Shown: piece by piece, positions 34,011 to 43,814 of the stretch
Layout: the number at the start of each line of letters is the position of its first letter
Numbering within the stretch: position 1 is the stretch's first letter
NCBI GenBank assembly: GCA_961205875.1
Contig: OY540818.1
Coordinates: 12,188,761-12,252,760, forward strand
Direction: 5' to 3'
Origin: Sialis fuliginosa
Lineage: Eukaryota; Arthropoda; Insecta; Megaloptera; Sialidae
DNA: 64,000 nt
The notes under the pieces: generated by a model
Database searches by the model: none
What the model was told of the DNA's origin: nothing
Seen by the model: the letters and a program-made list of their open reading frames with translations, nothing else
Position numbers and translations under genes: made by a program

Positions 34011-34424
34011 TTACAAACATTTTAACACGTATTAAAATAATCACTTCAAAACTTTACTTAAAATTCAAAACATCAAATAGATTATAATAATATGTAAAAT
34101 ATTAAATTGCATTTTACTTTGCTGTCGTGTGTATTTTTTATTTGACTGCGCAGCTTTGTGTTTAAGGAATAATTCTTTAATTTCAGTACAACGTTGTTAA
34201 ATTCACTGAAGCTATGTATTTGTGTTTTTTACTGAGAACTGATTCGACTGATGGCTATTACTAAAGATTAACCTAAACAATGATTAATTTTTATGTTTAT
34301 AATTCTTCTTTGGTTTTACAAATTCGCGCTCTACATTATGTAGATTCTCCTATCCTTATTCTCTTAGACTGTACAGCTTTAGATTACGTACCATTTCATC
34401 ATAAAGCTTTTATATAAATAAAAT

Positions 34425-34540
34425 ATTAATTAAAAAAATGTCCACTATTTTGTGAAAAAAAAATAGTGAATATAATGTGAAAAAAGCGGACTGTCCGCTC
34501 AACTAGTGGACACCTGACAACCCTAGTCACAAAATATAGA
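34425..34540. repeat. GTGGACA / TGTCCACT repeat fragment
   Basis: TGTCCACTATTTTGTG, then AAAATAGTGAATATAATGTG, then GCGGACTGTCCGC, CTAGTGGACACCTGACAACC and CTAGTC. The complement reads GACTAGGGTTGTCAGGTGTC, a phrase seen at ends of insect transposons. Boundaries are uncertain. Confidence 0.35.
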
Positions 34541-34919
34541 TAAAAATTAATTACACAGGCACCCAATAAAAGGTCTTATACTTTATGTTCTTCTTACGTA
34601 TTTTTGAACGCTGAAATATAATTTAACAATAAAAAAATTCACTGACCCTCAAATTTTTTAGCTATCGTCAAAAATAAAATTACCTATATGAATTTTGAGC
34701 ATTTTTTATACAACCATTTCTGATCGACTTATTTGCGATGACAAAATAAGAGCATATAAAAAATTAAAAGAAAATTATGGCTCGAAAGTCCTTTTATTTT
34801 TATTTTTTATATAATATTCATGTTATTTGCAATATATCCTTTTTTAAAGACATTCAGAAAATTGTTCAGTAACAATACTCCCCTATAGTTACTTAAAACT
34901 AAATTAATTGCAAATGTAC

Positions 34920-35160
34920 TCGCGTCGTTATAAGTGAGTTTTTCTCACTGATCCGGTACTGTAGAACACAACGAAGAAATATTTAATAGCTGGAGAGATA
35001 GGAGGCGACATAGAAGCTCTCTCAGAGGTCCCCACACCCACAACTGGACCCCCCCGGTTTCGCAACAAGTTTGACGTCAGACCATTTATCAATCCCATAC
35101 TGTTGCTATACTGAAACTTCGCTTCTACATGGACGGAGCGTGCTTATTGTCGGATATAAA
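34920..35160. promoter_or_regulatory. GC-rich island with a CRE palindrome
   Basis: GGCGACATAGAAGCTCTCTC, GGTCCCCACACCCACAACTG, CCCCCCGGTTTCGCAACAAG and TGACGTCA (35072-35079) occur in an otherwise AT-rich region. There is no open frame or repeat terminus. Candidate enhancer or promoter, by composition and motif only. Confidence 0.3.
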
Positions 35161-35385
35161 TACACGAATATTCTGCTTATAGTACATATAGCCAAATCTA
35201 GTTATAACGAATTGTAGTAGACCGCTAAAGAAATATAATGTTTAGTACATTGAGTTGCGATATACTTATAACAAGTGTGTTAACTTGAACATGGATTACT
35301 TCAAGTTCAAAATTCGCCAAGTGAGTGAGCATAGAAGAAAATAAAATATTATCACCAAATTAATATGTGCTCGAGGTATAAAAAA

Positions 35386-35811
35386 CATCTGCCGAGTAAA
35401 TGCACAGTGCTTCCTCGTGCAAAATTCACCAAAGGTAGTTCATAATTTAACAATATAAATAAAAACCGATGCTCAGATAAATTGCTTAGAATTGGTTAGC
35501 CATTTAATTTTTATACAATTTTACTAAAAAATATAAGTTCGAAATTTTTCTTAAAACGCACCTGATTATTTTTTCGTATATTTTTAATTTTCTACAATTT
35601 CAATCTAAATCTTAATTTATGCAAACGTGAAAATGACATAATTAATATATCCAAACAAATATCGATTTAGATAAACAAAACAGGGAATATTTTACAACAA
35701 ACATTGTAGACCCATATTATAGGAAATTTAATGCTCTACAAAAAATATTCTATAAAATTTTCAAGTAACATGTGTCGTTCTTGAGATATCTTGAAAAAAT
35801 TAATATTTTGG
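35386..35811 (+). repeat. Interspersed repeat, head-only copy (TGCTTCCTCG family)
   Basis: It shares ATCTGCCGAGTAAATGCACA, GTGCTTCCTCGTGC, ACAAACATTGTAGACCCATA and TCTTGAGATATCTTGAAAAA with 16085-16565. It leaves the family at ATATTTTGG, where the 16085 copy continues to the GACAGACA tail; here a GTGTGTGTG/TACGTACG tract of a different repeat begins. Confidence 0.75.
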
Positions 35812-36170
35812 TGTGTGTGTGTGTATGTACGTACGTACGTACGTATGCGCGTGTCATTTTTTACGTGCACGAAATCTCGTAAATGAAAAATGCTATTGAC
35901 TTCGTTGGAGTGCCAATCGAAGCGTCTTGACGTGAATATGATCTGAAAGAAAGAATTTTTCGAAATTCAATCCCTAAGGGGGTAAAAAAAGGTGTAAAGT
36001 TTTTTTTTGTCGGATTTACTTGAAACTTAGCGTAAATATTTTACAATACAAAACATTTATTCAGTATTTTTTTTGTTATACGTGCCTAAACAGCCATTGA
36101 AGGGGTGAAAGGTAAAAACCACTCTCAAAATTTGAATTTTAAATATTAATAAAATAAATAATCAGTATTC
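35812..36170 (+). repeat. (GT)n/(TACG)n-headed repeat, inverted relative of 56435-56800
   Basis: GTGTGTGTGTGTATG, four GTAC units and TTTTTTACGTGCACGAAATC begin it. It ends GTGCCTAAACAGCCATTGAA, GGGGTGAAAGG, AATTTGAATTTTAAATATTA. The complement of 56435-56510 gives GTGCTTAAACAGCCATTAAA, GGGATGAAAAA, AATTTGAATTTTAAATACTA. Confidence 0.65.
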
Positions 36171-36179
36171 AAGTATTTA

Positions 36180-37368
36180 TAATCATACCATGTTGGGAAG
36201 TTGATTGTGTAGACCTTAAAGGTCTCACCTCAACCCAAGGCTTGTTTTAAGGATAAGATACAAAAGAAATTACCAACAAGTCACTTTTTCAAAAAAAATC
36301 CATCAATTAAAAAAAATTCAATAAACACAAATTCCCAAGGATATTTCTGGCACAGAGATGAATGAAAATTCAAAGGGTATACAAATACATGTACTAAAAT
36401 GGTTAATGTGTACATATATGTACATACCAAGTTTCATCGCGATAAGAACCTAACAAATATTATTGAATTTTTTTTATATTTATAAAATAATTTTTGATTG
36501 TTTACTATTCTCTTTCTTATCAAAAAAATATATAAATAATTTACAAATAAAATTTTGAACAATTGGTATCTATCTATAAATTTTAATTGCATTAATAAGA
36601 TTTCTAGAATAAATGTTTAAAAATTTTAACAAAAAATTAATATGTAGATAAATGCAAAATTGCATTGAACCAGACTTCCAAAAACTACATTCTCTTTTAC
36701 TATTAGTTTTAATAATAATGTTAAATAAACATACCTACTTATTTTAATACTTAATGCAAACTAATATGATGTATAATTTATAATAGATAATCTGTTCGAA
36801 TTAATATATGTTTATTATTTGTTTACATTGTTTATTTTAAAACGATATTGTATAATGTATCGTGTTAAATATGTATAACATTTTTTGTTTATTGATAAAA
36901 CCGGAAGAAGATAATGGATATGCCAAAAGAGATAGATACCTAATTATACATGTTACATATGTTTTATCTCTACGTATGGATGTGTATTTTATATGTAATG
37001 TATTACGTGCTGAAAAAAATGTTGAATAATCTAGAATAGAATTATCACGAACTCATGCATATGTGTTCTGCATAAAGTGTGGGTATTAAACGTCTATTAT
37101 TTGAAAAGTCAATTTATTATAACAATAATAATAATTCATAATATAATTGCATTGAGAGTGATAAAGTAAATTTTACTAAAGCAGAATATTATTATAAACT
37201 CGAACGTATTGTTAATTTTTATTCCTCGTTTATTAAAGTTGCTGAGTATGAAATATGACTTATTTCAATTGAGCATCATACCAATCTGCATAATTACAGA
37301 GGTCCCATTCGAGTGTAAATAATAGTTTAGTTGAGACTGTGTAGTAGTGCATACACTTTTTTATACAG
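36180..37368. other. AT-rich sequence upstream of the coding exon
   Basis: A repeat-like phrase (ACCAAGTTTCATCGCGATAAG) occurs at 36427. The rest is A/T-rich. It ends at a good splice acceptor candidate, CACTTTTTTATACAG, at 37354-37368. Confidence 0.45.
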
Positions 37369-37593
37369 CGGTTTATTTATATAACAAATCCGTGTTCGTA
37401 TCTCAATTATATCAGTAAAACATATAAATTTAAGTGTGTAAATAATCAATGTACTACGTCTGATAAAATACACAAGTGGGAGTGACATCAACATCTGATT
37501 GTTTATGAAAATATCAACGGTAAAGTAGCATAACCTTAAAAACATTATGATTGTGTGTCATTATAAATATTGTCGGTAGAAGAGAGTACTGAC
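37369..37593 (+). other. Probable 5' untranslated part of the coding exon
   Basis: If the acceptor at 37367-37368 is used, 225 bases precede the ATG. They hold at least two short upstream frames (ATG at 37505 and at 37546, each ended within 12 codons) and an in-frame TAA at 37564, so translation cannot start further upstream in this frame. Alternatively, this could be the first exon, with an initiator-like ATATCAGTAAAAC near 37408. Confidence 0.4.
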
Positions 37594-37706
37594 ATGTCTT
37601 CATACTCAAGTGACGAGGGAGAACCGATAGGTGGCTCCACTCATACACGACAACGTTCATTAAAGGATCGACTAAGAGAGGGCATCGCTGGCAGTTTTAC
37701 TTGGCA
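37594..37706 (+). CDS. First coding exon of an unidentified gene (N-terminus, 37 codons + 2 nt)
   Basis: The ATG has G at -3 and follows an in-frame stop 30 bases upstream. The 113 bases are far GC-richer than their surroundings and use mixed codons, unlike the AT-skewed chance frames. The peptide starts MSSYSSDEGEP, has a Ser/Thr/Gly stretch, and then the basic run RSLKDRLREGIAGSFTW. It has an acidic-serine start, no signal peptide and no membrane span, so it is a cytosolic or nuclear N-terminus or cytoplasmic tail; SxDE and RxRS-like sites could be phosphorylated. The frame is cut at CA|GTAAGTG, a near-perfect splice donor, in phase 2. Reading on would give a Gln codon and then a stop, so a 38-residue protein is the alternative. 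I do not recognise the family. The next exon is not in the window or is too short to see. Confidence 0.65.
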
Positions 37707-38165
37707 GTAAGTGCTTTTTCTATTTACATATTATTTGATTTGATTGTTGAATGCGTTGCGAGTGATTGTATCACGTCAATCTTGTGATTGAGGAATGTAG
37801 AATTAATTTAGTATAAATTGCGAATTCATAAAGTGCAATTCTTTCTATTGAATTTATTATATGCACTAACTTTTTTAATTTAGATTTTTAAACTTACATA
37901 AATTATAATTGTGTAGCTACAATGCATGTTGCATTATTAGAAGTGACAAATAACAAACATATAATATATACTCCGCATGAAACTTTTTACACTTATAAAT
38001 TATAAAATAAATCATAGGTATATGTAAACATACAAAAAATCTAATTATACGGATTAATTTAAATGCCTACGAATTTTCCGCTGAGATAATAATTATATCT
38101 AATTAACATATTATATTTATTGCAGTTTATTTTAATTATATAAACAAACCATTATTTGATAATTT

Positions 38166-38228
38166 TACCTTGAACCTATAATATTGTACCTTCACATCGG
38201 ACACCCTTATAATTAACCTTGAACCTAT
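38166..38228 (-). promoter_or_regulatory. Two FTZ-F1/ERR-like half-sites 47 bp apart
   Basis: TACCTTGAACCTATAA (38166) and TAACCTTGAACCTATGA (38214) are near-identical. On the minus strand they read AGGTTCAAGGTA and AGGTTCAAGGTTA, close to the extended TCAAGGTCA site of monomeric nuclear receptors such as FTZ-F1 and ERR. They lie in the presumed intron about 0.5 kb after the coding exon. Function is inferred. Confidence 0.3.
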
Positions 38229-38519
38229 GATCATTTTGCAATCGATTATTTTAATTGTGTGTACTTGTTTATAATTTAATTAATACCTCGTTTAAATTTG
38301 TAATTTTGGATACTTATTTATAACAACAATATAATTTATTATAAAAGATTAGTCGCTTTTATTACTATTTTATTATAAATTTAATTAATAATTATTTATA
38401 AATGAAATATATTCGAATAAAAACTACATAAATTACCCCCTTGGTCATGGGTAAAACAACAACAAATATTGAAATTTTACTGTGTATAATACATATATAG
38501 GTAAACTAGGAAAACCCAA

Positions 38520-38720
38520 ACAAAACAATAATAAATCAGTAACAACAATGATCCAACAATGGGCCATTATCTTTAACAATAATCGATGGCAATCCAACGC
38601 GGAAATGTGTGACAATGCCTTGTGGGGTGTGTGCAGAGACCACCAGAATTAGGACACGGCCGTCGTATTTAATTCAAGAACAAATGTGAATAACACACAA
38701 AATGTGCCCGGAGCTCTGTA
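38520..38720. promoter_or_regulatory. Candidate intronic enhancer
   Basis: AACAACAATGATCC and AACAATGGGCCATTATCTTT (two SOX-like ACAAT cores), AATCGATGG, TGTGGGGTGTGTGCAGAGAC and ACACGGCCGTCG occur in moderately GC-rich, repeat-free sequence 0.8 kb inside the presumed first intron. Role inferred from motif density only. Confidence 0.3.
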
Positions 38721-38799
38721 TATTTCGTAGATACACTATTGCCATGTTGAAGATTTATTGTGTGTGTATACCACAGATTTTGTGCCTGCCAAGGCTGTC

Positions 38800-38850
38800 G
38801 TAAGAAATCGATGCAGGTTCAATTCCTGGTATTTCTGTAGTTGATTTCTT
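38800..38850 (+). other. Isolated tRNA B-box-like sequence
   Basis: GCAGGTTCAATTCCTGG matches the internal pol III B-box consensus GGTTCRANNCC with a T-arm of four pairs. No A-box, anticodon arm or acceptor stem can be built from the preceding 70 bases, so it is not a tRNA gene. It may be a chance match or a tRNA-derived relic. Confidence 0.2.
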
Positions 38851-39914
38851 AAATTTGCTTCAATAGTTATGTTTATATAATTATTAAATTATTACCATGC
38901 TTACGATAATGGGGACCAACAAATAAATCTTGTAAACAGAGCCGTACTTACTTTGTCACGAGGGCACCAAAATAGGCAAACTTTTTTTATACCTACCATA
39001 TATTTATTTTATTTTTTTCCAAAATGGTGCTTGCAAGGGGCTCAAAACAATTAATTCATATCTCGGTAAATACTGGCTCATAAAGTCTAAAAAAAAATAC
39101 TAAAGTCGACACTACAATTCTTAAAATTTCTGCTCTAATGTCAGCATTCTTCATGTAGAACAAAAATTAGAACTGATAACGTTTTCTCCAAAATGTATTG
39201 AAACTTTGTAGACACCTGTATATAATATTGATTATATTACTTATTGTAGTACATTCATATTTCATGTTATTGTATCTACACTAGATAGATACATAAAAAA
39301 AATAGTTCAAATAAAATACATAGTAATTTTTATAATGATATGAGTTTCTAGAATTTAAATAAAAACTATCTGTAGTATTTCCGGACGCATTCTTTTGCGG
39401 TTATTGTCTTGACTTATTTTTATATTTTCTTTTGGAAAAAAGTAACGAAAAATATCACATTCAATAAACTTATTAAACTAGAGAATTTAAAATTGAAAAT
39501 GACTGTTTTGTTTTTCAAACTTTATATAAACTAATACAGCTGGGGTTATATACTTACATTCTGTATATTATTGTATTATATTATCAAAGGTTATCTCTCT
39601 AAAATAAAAACCGTTCTAAAGTTTCCATAGAAACATTAATTATTAAAAATAACAATGACTTCACTTATTTATTTATGAAAATGTGTTCCAGATCTGTGTA
39701 CATTTATAAATAGCGTGGTTTTATAGATTATTATTACATTTTTATAATAACGGAAAAATTGTAAATAAACATTACATTCATCATTCATAATAATATACAT
39801 ACATATTATGTCATATTGTTGATAATAATGAAAAAAATAAAGATATCATTTTAGTAAACATTCAGATATTGTACTTAAATTATAAAAATCTCAATTTTGT
39901 GATTTTGATATTTA

Positions 39915-40380
39915 TACAAGGTGTCAAAAATGTACAGGAACGATAAAGCATCGAAAAACAAAAAATACATGTTCAATATTTTTGAAAAAGTAATTAAACT
40001 ACACCAAATTCGACTTTCTTTTTGGACAGTCATTACACAAATGTTTCAAACAAAAGTTACGTATTTTTTTACGCAAAATCCGAATCTATAATAAAAAATG
40101 GGGGTTTCCATTTAAGATATCAAAATTGCCCCCACTACCACCCACAGGGGGTGGGGGTGGGGGGTCGAGTTTGATGTAGTTGAATAGCTTTTTCAAAAAT
40201 ATTGAACACGTATTTTTTTGTGTTTCGATGCTGTATATAGCAGTTGAAATATTTGACCGTGTCGAAACATTTTTGACAAAAATTAATCTTAAAGAAGTCC
40301 TGAATGACTGACTCATCAACGCACAGCCCAAACTCTGGACTTACAAACGTAAAATTTTGCCAGTTTACAAAATACTAAAC
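39915..40380. repeat. G/C-run repeat (CCCACAGGGGGTGGGGG) of insect type
   Basis: TTCCATTTAAGATATCAAAA, TTGCCCCCACTACCACCCAC, AGGGGGTGGGGGTGGGGGG and later TGACTGACTCATCAACGCAC, AGCCCAAACTCTGGAC resemble an interspersed repeat seen in other insect genomes. The 81-codon minus frame at 40086-40331 lies in it and is not a gene. Its ends were not defined. It begins near ACAAGGTGTCAAAAATGTAC. Confidence 0.45.
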
Positions 40381-41165
40381 CTACAATTTTTTTAATAATG
40401 AAAAACAAATTTTATTTTGTTCCAAAGAATAACCCTAAAAGAAAATAAATACATTTATTTTCGAGAAAATCTATCGCTGACCCAATATACCACAACTATT
40501 GTTTTAGGTTATACAAAAAATATTAAATTTCTATTATACGCACGTACATAAATCTAAAACAAAAATGATTTATGGGGCAATAATGGGGAAGACCGTATTG
40601 TGTGTGTATTTGGTTATAACAGGATGTGTTGTGGTACAGTGTTTAAGAATGAATTATTCTCTTTAAATATCACCCAGAATTGTATAAATCATCTTGTTTT
40701 GCATGTGTATTTATATGTTCGTAAAGAGTGTGTAAAAAAGATAAGGATCCTTTAAATTTCCAAGTAATATTTTTAGTTCAAGATTTTACATTCATACATC
40801 TATTGCGGCCTTCTATATTCTATAAGAATGTACTTACAACTAAATTAATAAAATATTTTGTTGTTGATTTAGTCCAAGTTTACATGATTTTTTTGTTGTA
40901 CTCTTTTGAATATAATCGATTTATTATTTAATTTTTAGTCACATATTATTGCACTTACTTTTGTTTATAATATCTACTACCAAAAATGATTAAGACGGGA
41001 ACGCCTTAAAACGAGGATACCGAAATAAAATCTTCTGAAATTTTGACGAGATCGAGACGATATTAACTTTAATTATACCGAGAGTCTCGGTTTTATAGGT
41101 TATCTATAATTAGTAATTTACTACCTATTTGATATTAATTTTAAATCAATAATTGAAGTAAAGTA

Positions 41166-41844
41166 CAGTAAAAGCTCTTTATTCGCGGGGTATATGTTCC
41201 ATAAATATGCCGTGAATACAGAAACCGTGAATACGGAGTGGTAATTTATATGGGATTATAGGGGATACGTTCCTAGGTGACAAAATAAATAAACACATAC
41301 AATATAAAAAAATCAATTTAATTGAAGTTTTTGACCATATTGATTAATTATTATCTTCAGGCTTAGGCAATGCAATGGTTTAAAGAATTTTGTAATTTTT
41401 TCTTGCTTGGCAGTTTTTAAAAGCTCCTTCAATTCAGACTGATATTCAGCAGTGGCATTAGCAATTTGCCTCTTAAAAATAAGACTTCGTTCCATAGACG
41501 GATCAATTTTCATAAAGAAATCACAAAGTTCATTTGCCATTCTTAAACCTTCACTAAGATTTTTCAAATTAAATGTCACGTTTCCAGTGCTTGTTGAAGC
41601 CTCTTCTTAGGCAAAGTTGTAATAAGGTCTATTTTACTTTTTTATTAGTCCATTTGACGGCGTTTACAAAGGATATTGGGCTGGATACCTATTGGAATCC
41701 TTTTTATTATTATGTATATATGTACTGATTAGATCCGCGAATAAAGAAATCTTTAGCCGCGAATATAGGAATTGGGTCGCATTTTTTTAATCCGCGAATA
41801 GTGAAAACGCGAATGAAGGAAGCGCGAATAAGGAGCTTTTACTG
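41166..41844 (-). mobile_element. pogo/Tigger-type DNA transposon relic
   Basis: TA|CAGTAAAAGCTCTTTATTCG at the left and its counterpart TA|CAGTAAAAGCTCCTTATTCG, inverted, at the right give termini of about 22 bp with one mismatch and TA target duplication. Subterminal CGCGAATA/GTGAATA repeats accompany both ends, as in Tigger elements. A minus-strand frame inside encodes the end of a transposase. At 679 bp, about two thirds of an autonomous element is deleted. Confidence 0.9.
41313..41579 (-). pseudogene. Tigger/pogo transposase, C-terminal remnant with a PIP-box-like motif
   Basis: The 88-codon frame reads NLKNLSEGLRMANELCDFFM, then IDPSMERSL, and ends QEKITKFFKP before a short tail. This pattern (helix with E-x-L-x-M...FF, D-P-x-x-ER, then a Q-x-x-I-T-x-FF end) is typical of the C-terminus of Tigger/pogo transposases. 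QEKITKFF fits the PCNA-binding PIP box Q-x-x-[ILM]-x-x-F-F; pogo transposase is known to bind PCNA this way. The frame continues upstream without a Met as EEASTSTGNVT to a stop. The DNA-binding and DDE catalytic domains are absent, so the gene is dead. Confidence 0.8.
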
Positions 41845-42099
41845 TACAAAAAATTTTACATTTAAAAAAAGTTTTGTTTATTAAATACAAAAAAAAAGCA
41901 AATTTTGTCTTCTTGAGACTGAGATTTTTCTCGGCTTCGATCGCATGTACGAGATGAAATCAAGATGACTTTTCACGAGACGAGATGGACACGAGACTTC
42001 AGTTCTAAAAATCTGATTCTCTTCTCGTGTGCAGTCATAGTCGAGAATTTAACTAAAAGCAAGGGTTACAACTTACAACCAAAAATTCAATAACAACTT

Positions 42100-43010
42100 T
42101 AGTAATTATTTTAAAGATTTATCCTAGCAAAAATATATTTTTGGATTTTCTGTTTCTATTCACAAACATATTCGTGTACGAATTTTCTTTTTCTCGACAG
42201 CAAAACACATTCAAATATTCACAAATACACGTATATGTTGGTTTGAAAACAACGCAAGAACTATTATGCGATAACGATAGAGTAAAGCCGAAACAAACTC
42301 GTATTTCATTTTGCCCACATCATCCGTCTTACCCAAGCTACCGTTCGGTATTTTATCTTGTAGCTTTTAGTTAGAAGAAATCGTTCGCTACTAATTTAAT
42401 GTTTCTTATCTACTGTTCTAAACATCAGATAAAATTTAAGTGAACACAAACTTATAGGTATATTCTTTACGTGTTGTAGTGATATTAACACATATTTATT
42501 TAAACTAGTATCGCCTATTCAACCAATATTTTACCTGCCTTAACGGCAACACACACATTATTTTTTTGCACATTAATGGGCACAGTACCTAAAAACCTAA
42601 CCTGCTTTTATGACAAAAATTTCCAAATAAAAACACTGCAGATTTTTGATTCTTCAAACGAGCTACTCGCGTTAATACGCAGTAGCTCTACAAAAATTTC
42701 CTCAATATGAGGATTTTTAGAAAGCTAAAGGTGTTGTGTGTGGAATTAAGAAGTGTACCTACACTACACGCTAAAAATCTAAAATATAGCATCTTAAATC
42801 TACCCGTACGAATAAGTATAAAATAGATACTTACTTGTACTTACTTAAATATCCAACACAGTAACGCACCCTTATAAAGTTCACAAACCCAATACGGTGT
42901 TGAGAGTTAATTTGCGTGATTTTTTTTTCATTACATTTTAACATGTCTGCTGTATATATAGCCTAGTTTCGGAAAAGGCAAATGAATCAGATGCATTTAA
43001 CTTTTTAAAT
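42100..43010. other. AT-rich sequence with one strong hairpin
   Basis: GAGCTACTCGCG-TTAATA-CGCAGTAGCTC (42660-42688) is a hairpin with 8 perfect and about 10 total pairs. The frame at 42141-42374 (+) has no domain. Nothing else is supportable. Confidence 0.4.
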
Positions 43011-43100
43011 ATACTTTAATGGTTCCGAAGAAATCCTATTAATTACACTTTGTCATCCGTCCGTCCGTCTATAAATAGATTGCCTAAATTCATTTCCATT
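43010..43100 (+). repeat. GTTCCGAAGAAATCC repeat with (GTCC)n, relative of 55920
   Basis: GGTTCCGAAGAAATCCTATT, AATTACACTTTGTCATCC and three GTCC units. Compare GAGTTCCAAAGAAACCCTAT, TAATCTCACTTTGTCG at 55926-55961. The pattern is one I associate with common lepidopteran repeats. Confidence 0.5.
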
Positions 43101-43590
43101 TCTTCAGAACTTAACCTCCGCGTATACTGAGATACAATTTACTATAGTTTCATTCATATCCTGTTATATGACAATTGTTTTGTGATTTATTTTGAATTAT
43201 AATAATCAAATCAATTATCATTTTCATACAATGTTATTTATGTATACTTTAACCTTTTGTTATGTTACTGTTACGCCGGACAAGGCTCTCTAGATTTGCA
43301 GATTTAATTTAGGAGGCGTGTCTTTAAGTTCTACATAATGCACTAGAAATGGACAATTATATGTGAAGTAATAACATTGTTCGAGGTCTTAGAACAATTA
43401 CTTGAAAAATATACTTTGTTATATGGTTTATCTAATATCCGACCTTAATGGAACTTCGTTAGGTCAATATCCGTTTTGGACCTTCGGTTTATAGATTGTA
43501 TATGAGTTTTTTGTTTTGTATTTTTATTATTTTTTCAATTTGTATGCATAAATTAATATATATTTTAAAAGAAGCCTACAGTATTAACAG

Positions 43591-43800
43591 CGGCGGATTT
43601 ACGTTAAGTGCCGCCCTGGGCAAAAAATTGGCCGCCCCTCTACCAAGGGAAAATATAATCTATTTTTGAAATAAGACTTTTTAAAATAGTTAAAAATAAT
43701 ACTTTTAATTAAAAAATATAATAAATCAAATGCCCAAGATGAATCCAATAATAGAAATAGGAAAAAAGGAACACTTATGGAACTAACACTGTGTCTGTCT
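43591..43800 (+). mobile_element. hAT-like left end (CAGCGGCGGATTTACG), truncated
   Basis: CAGCGGCGGATTTACGTTAA, then TGCCGCCCTGGGCAAAAAAT, then GGCCGCCCC, resembles the end and GCCGCCC subterminal block of the intact 7402 element. No right end was found. The 70-codon minus frame at 43599-43811 lies here and is not a gene. Confidence 0.5.
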
Positions 43801-43814
43801 GTCTGTGTCACAGC

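Larger units (their letters stand above)
37707..41165 (+). other. Start of a long intron
   Basis: It begins GTAAGTGCTTTTTC. No convincing next exon could be found by 64 kb, so the intron probably runs beyond the window. Contents include paired orphan-receptor-like sites (38166-38228), a regulatory candidate (38520-38720), an isolated hAT-like end CAGAGCCGTACTTACT at 38939, and a repeat at 39920-40380. Confidence 0.4.
40990..42060. repeat. GAGACGAG-rich repeat interrupted by a Tigger-like element
   Basis: The left part (40990-41165) has GACGAGATCGAGACGATATT and CGAGAGTCTCGGTTTTATAG. The right part (41845-42060) has CTTCTTGAGACTGAGATTTT, TCGATCGCATGTACGAGATG and CACGAGACGAGATGGACACG. The 41166-41844 element sits between them, flanked by TA. 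Relatives are at 15890 and 17030. Confidence 0.5.

Noticed and set aside
35820..35850. CRISPR-like or tandem array at the TACG repeats
   Set aside because: Only a short GT/TACG microsatellite heading an interspersed repeat; no spaced direct repeats.
38800..38850. tRNA gene
   Set aside because: Only a B-box and imperfect T-arm; no acceptor stem, D-arm or anticodon arm can be formed upstream.
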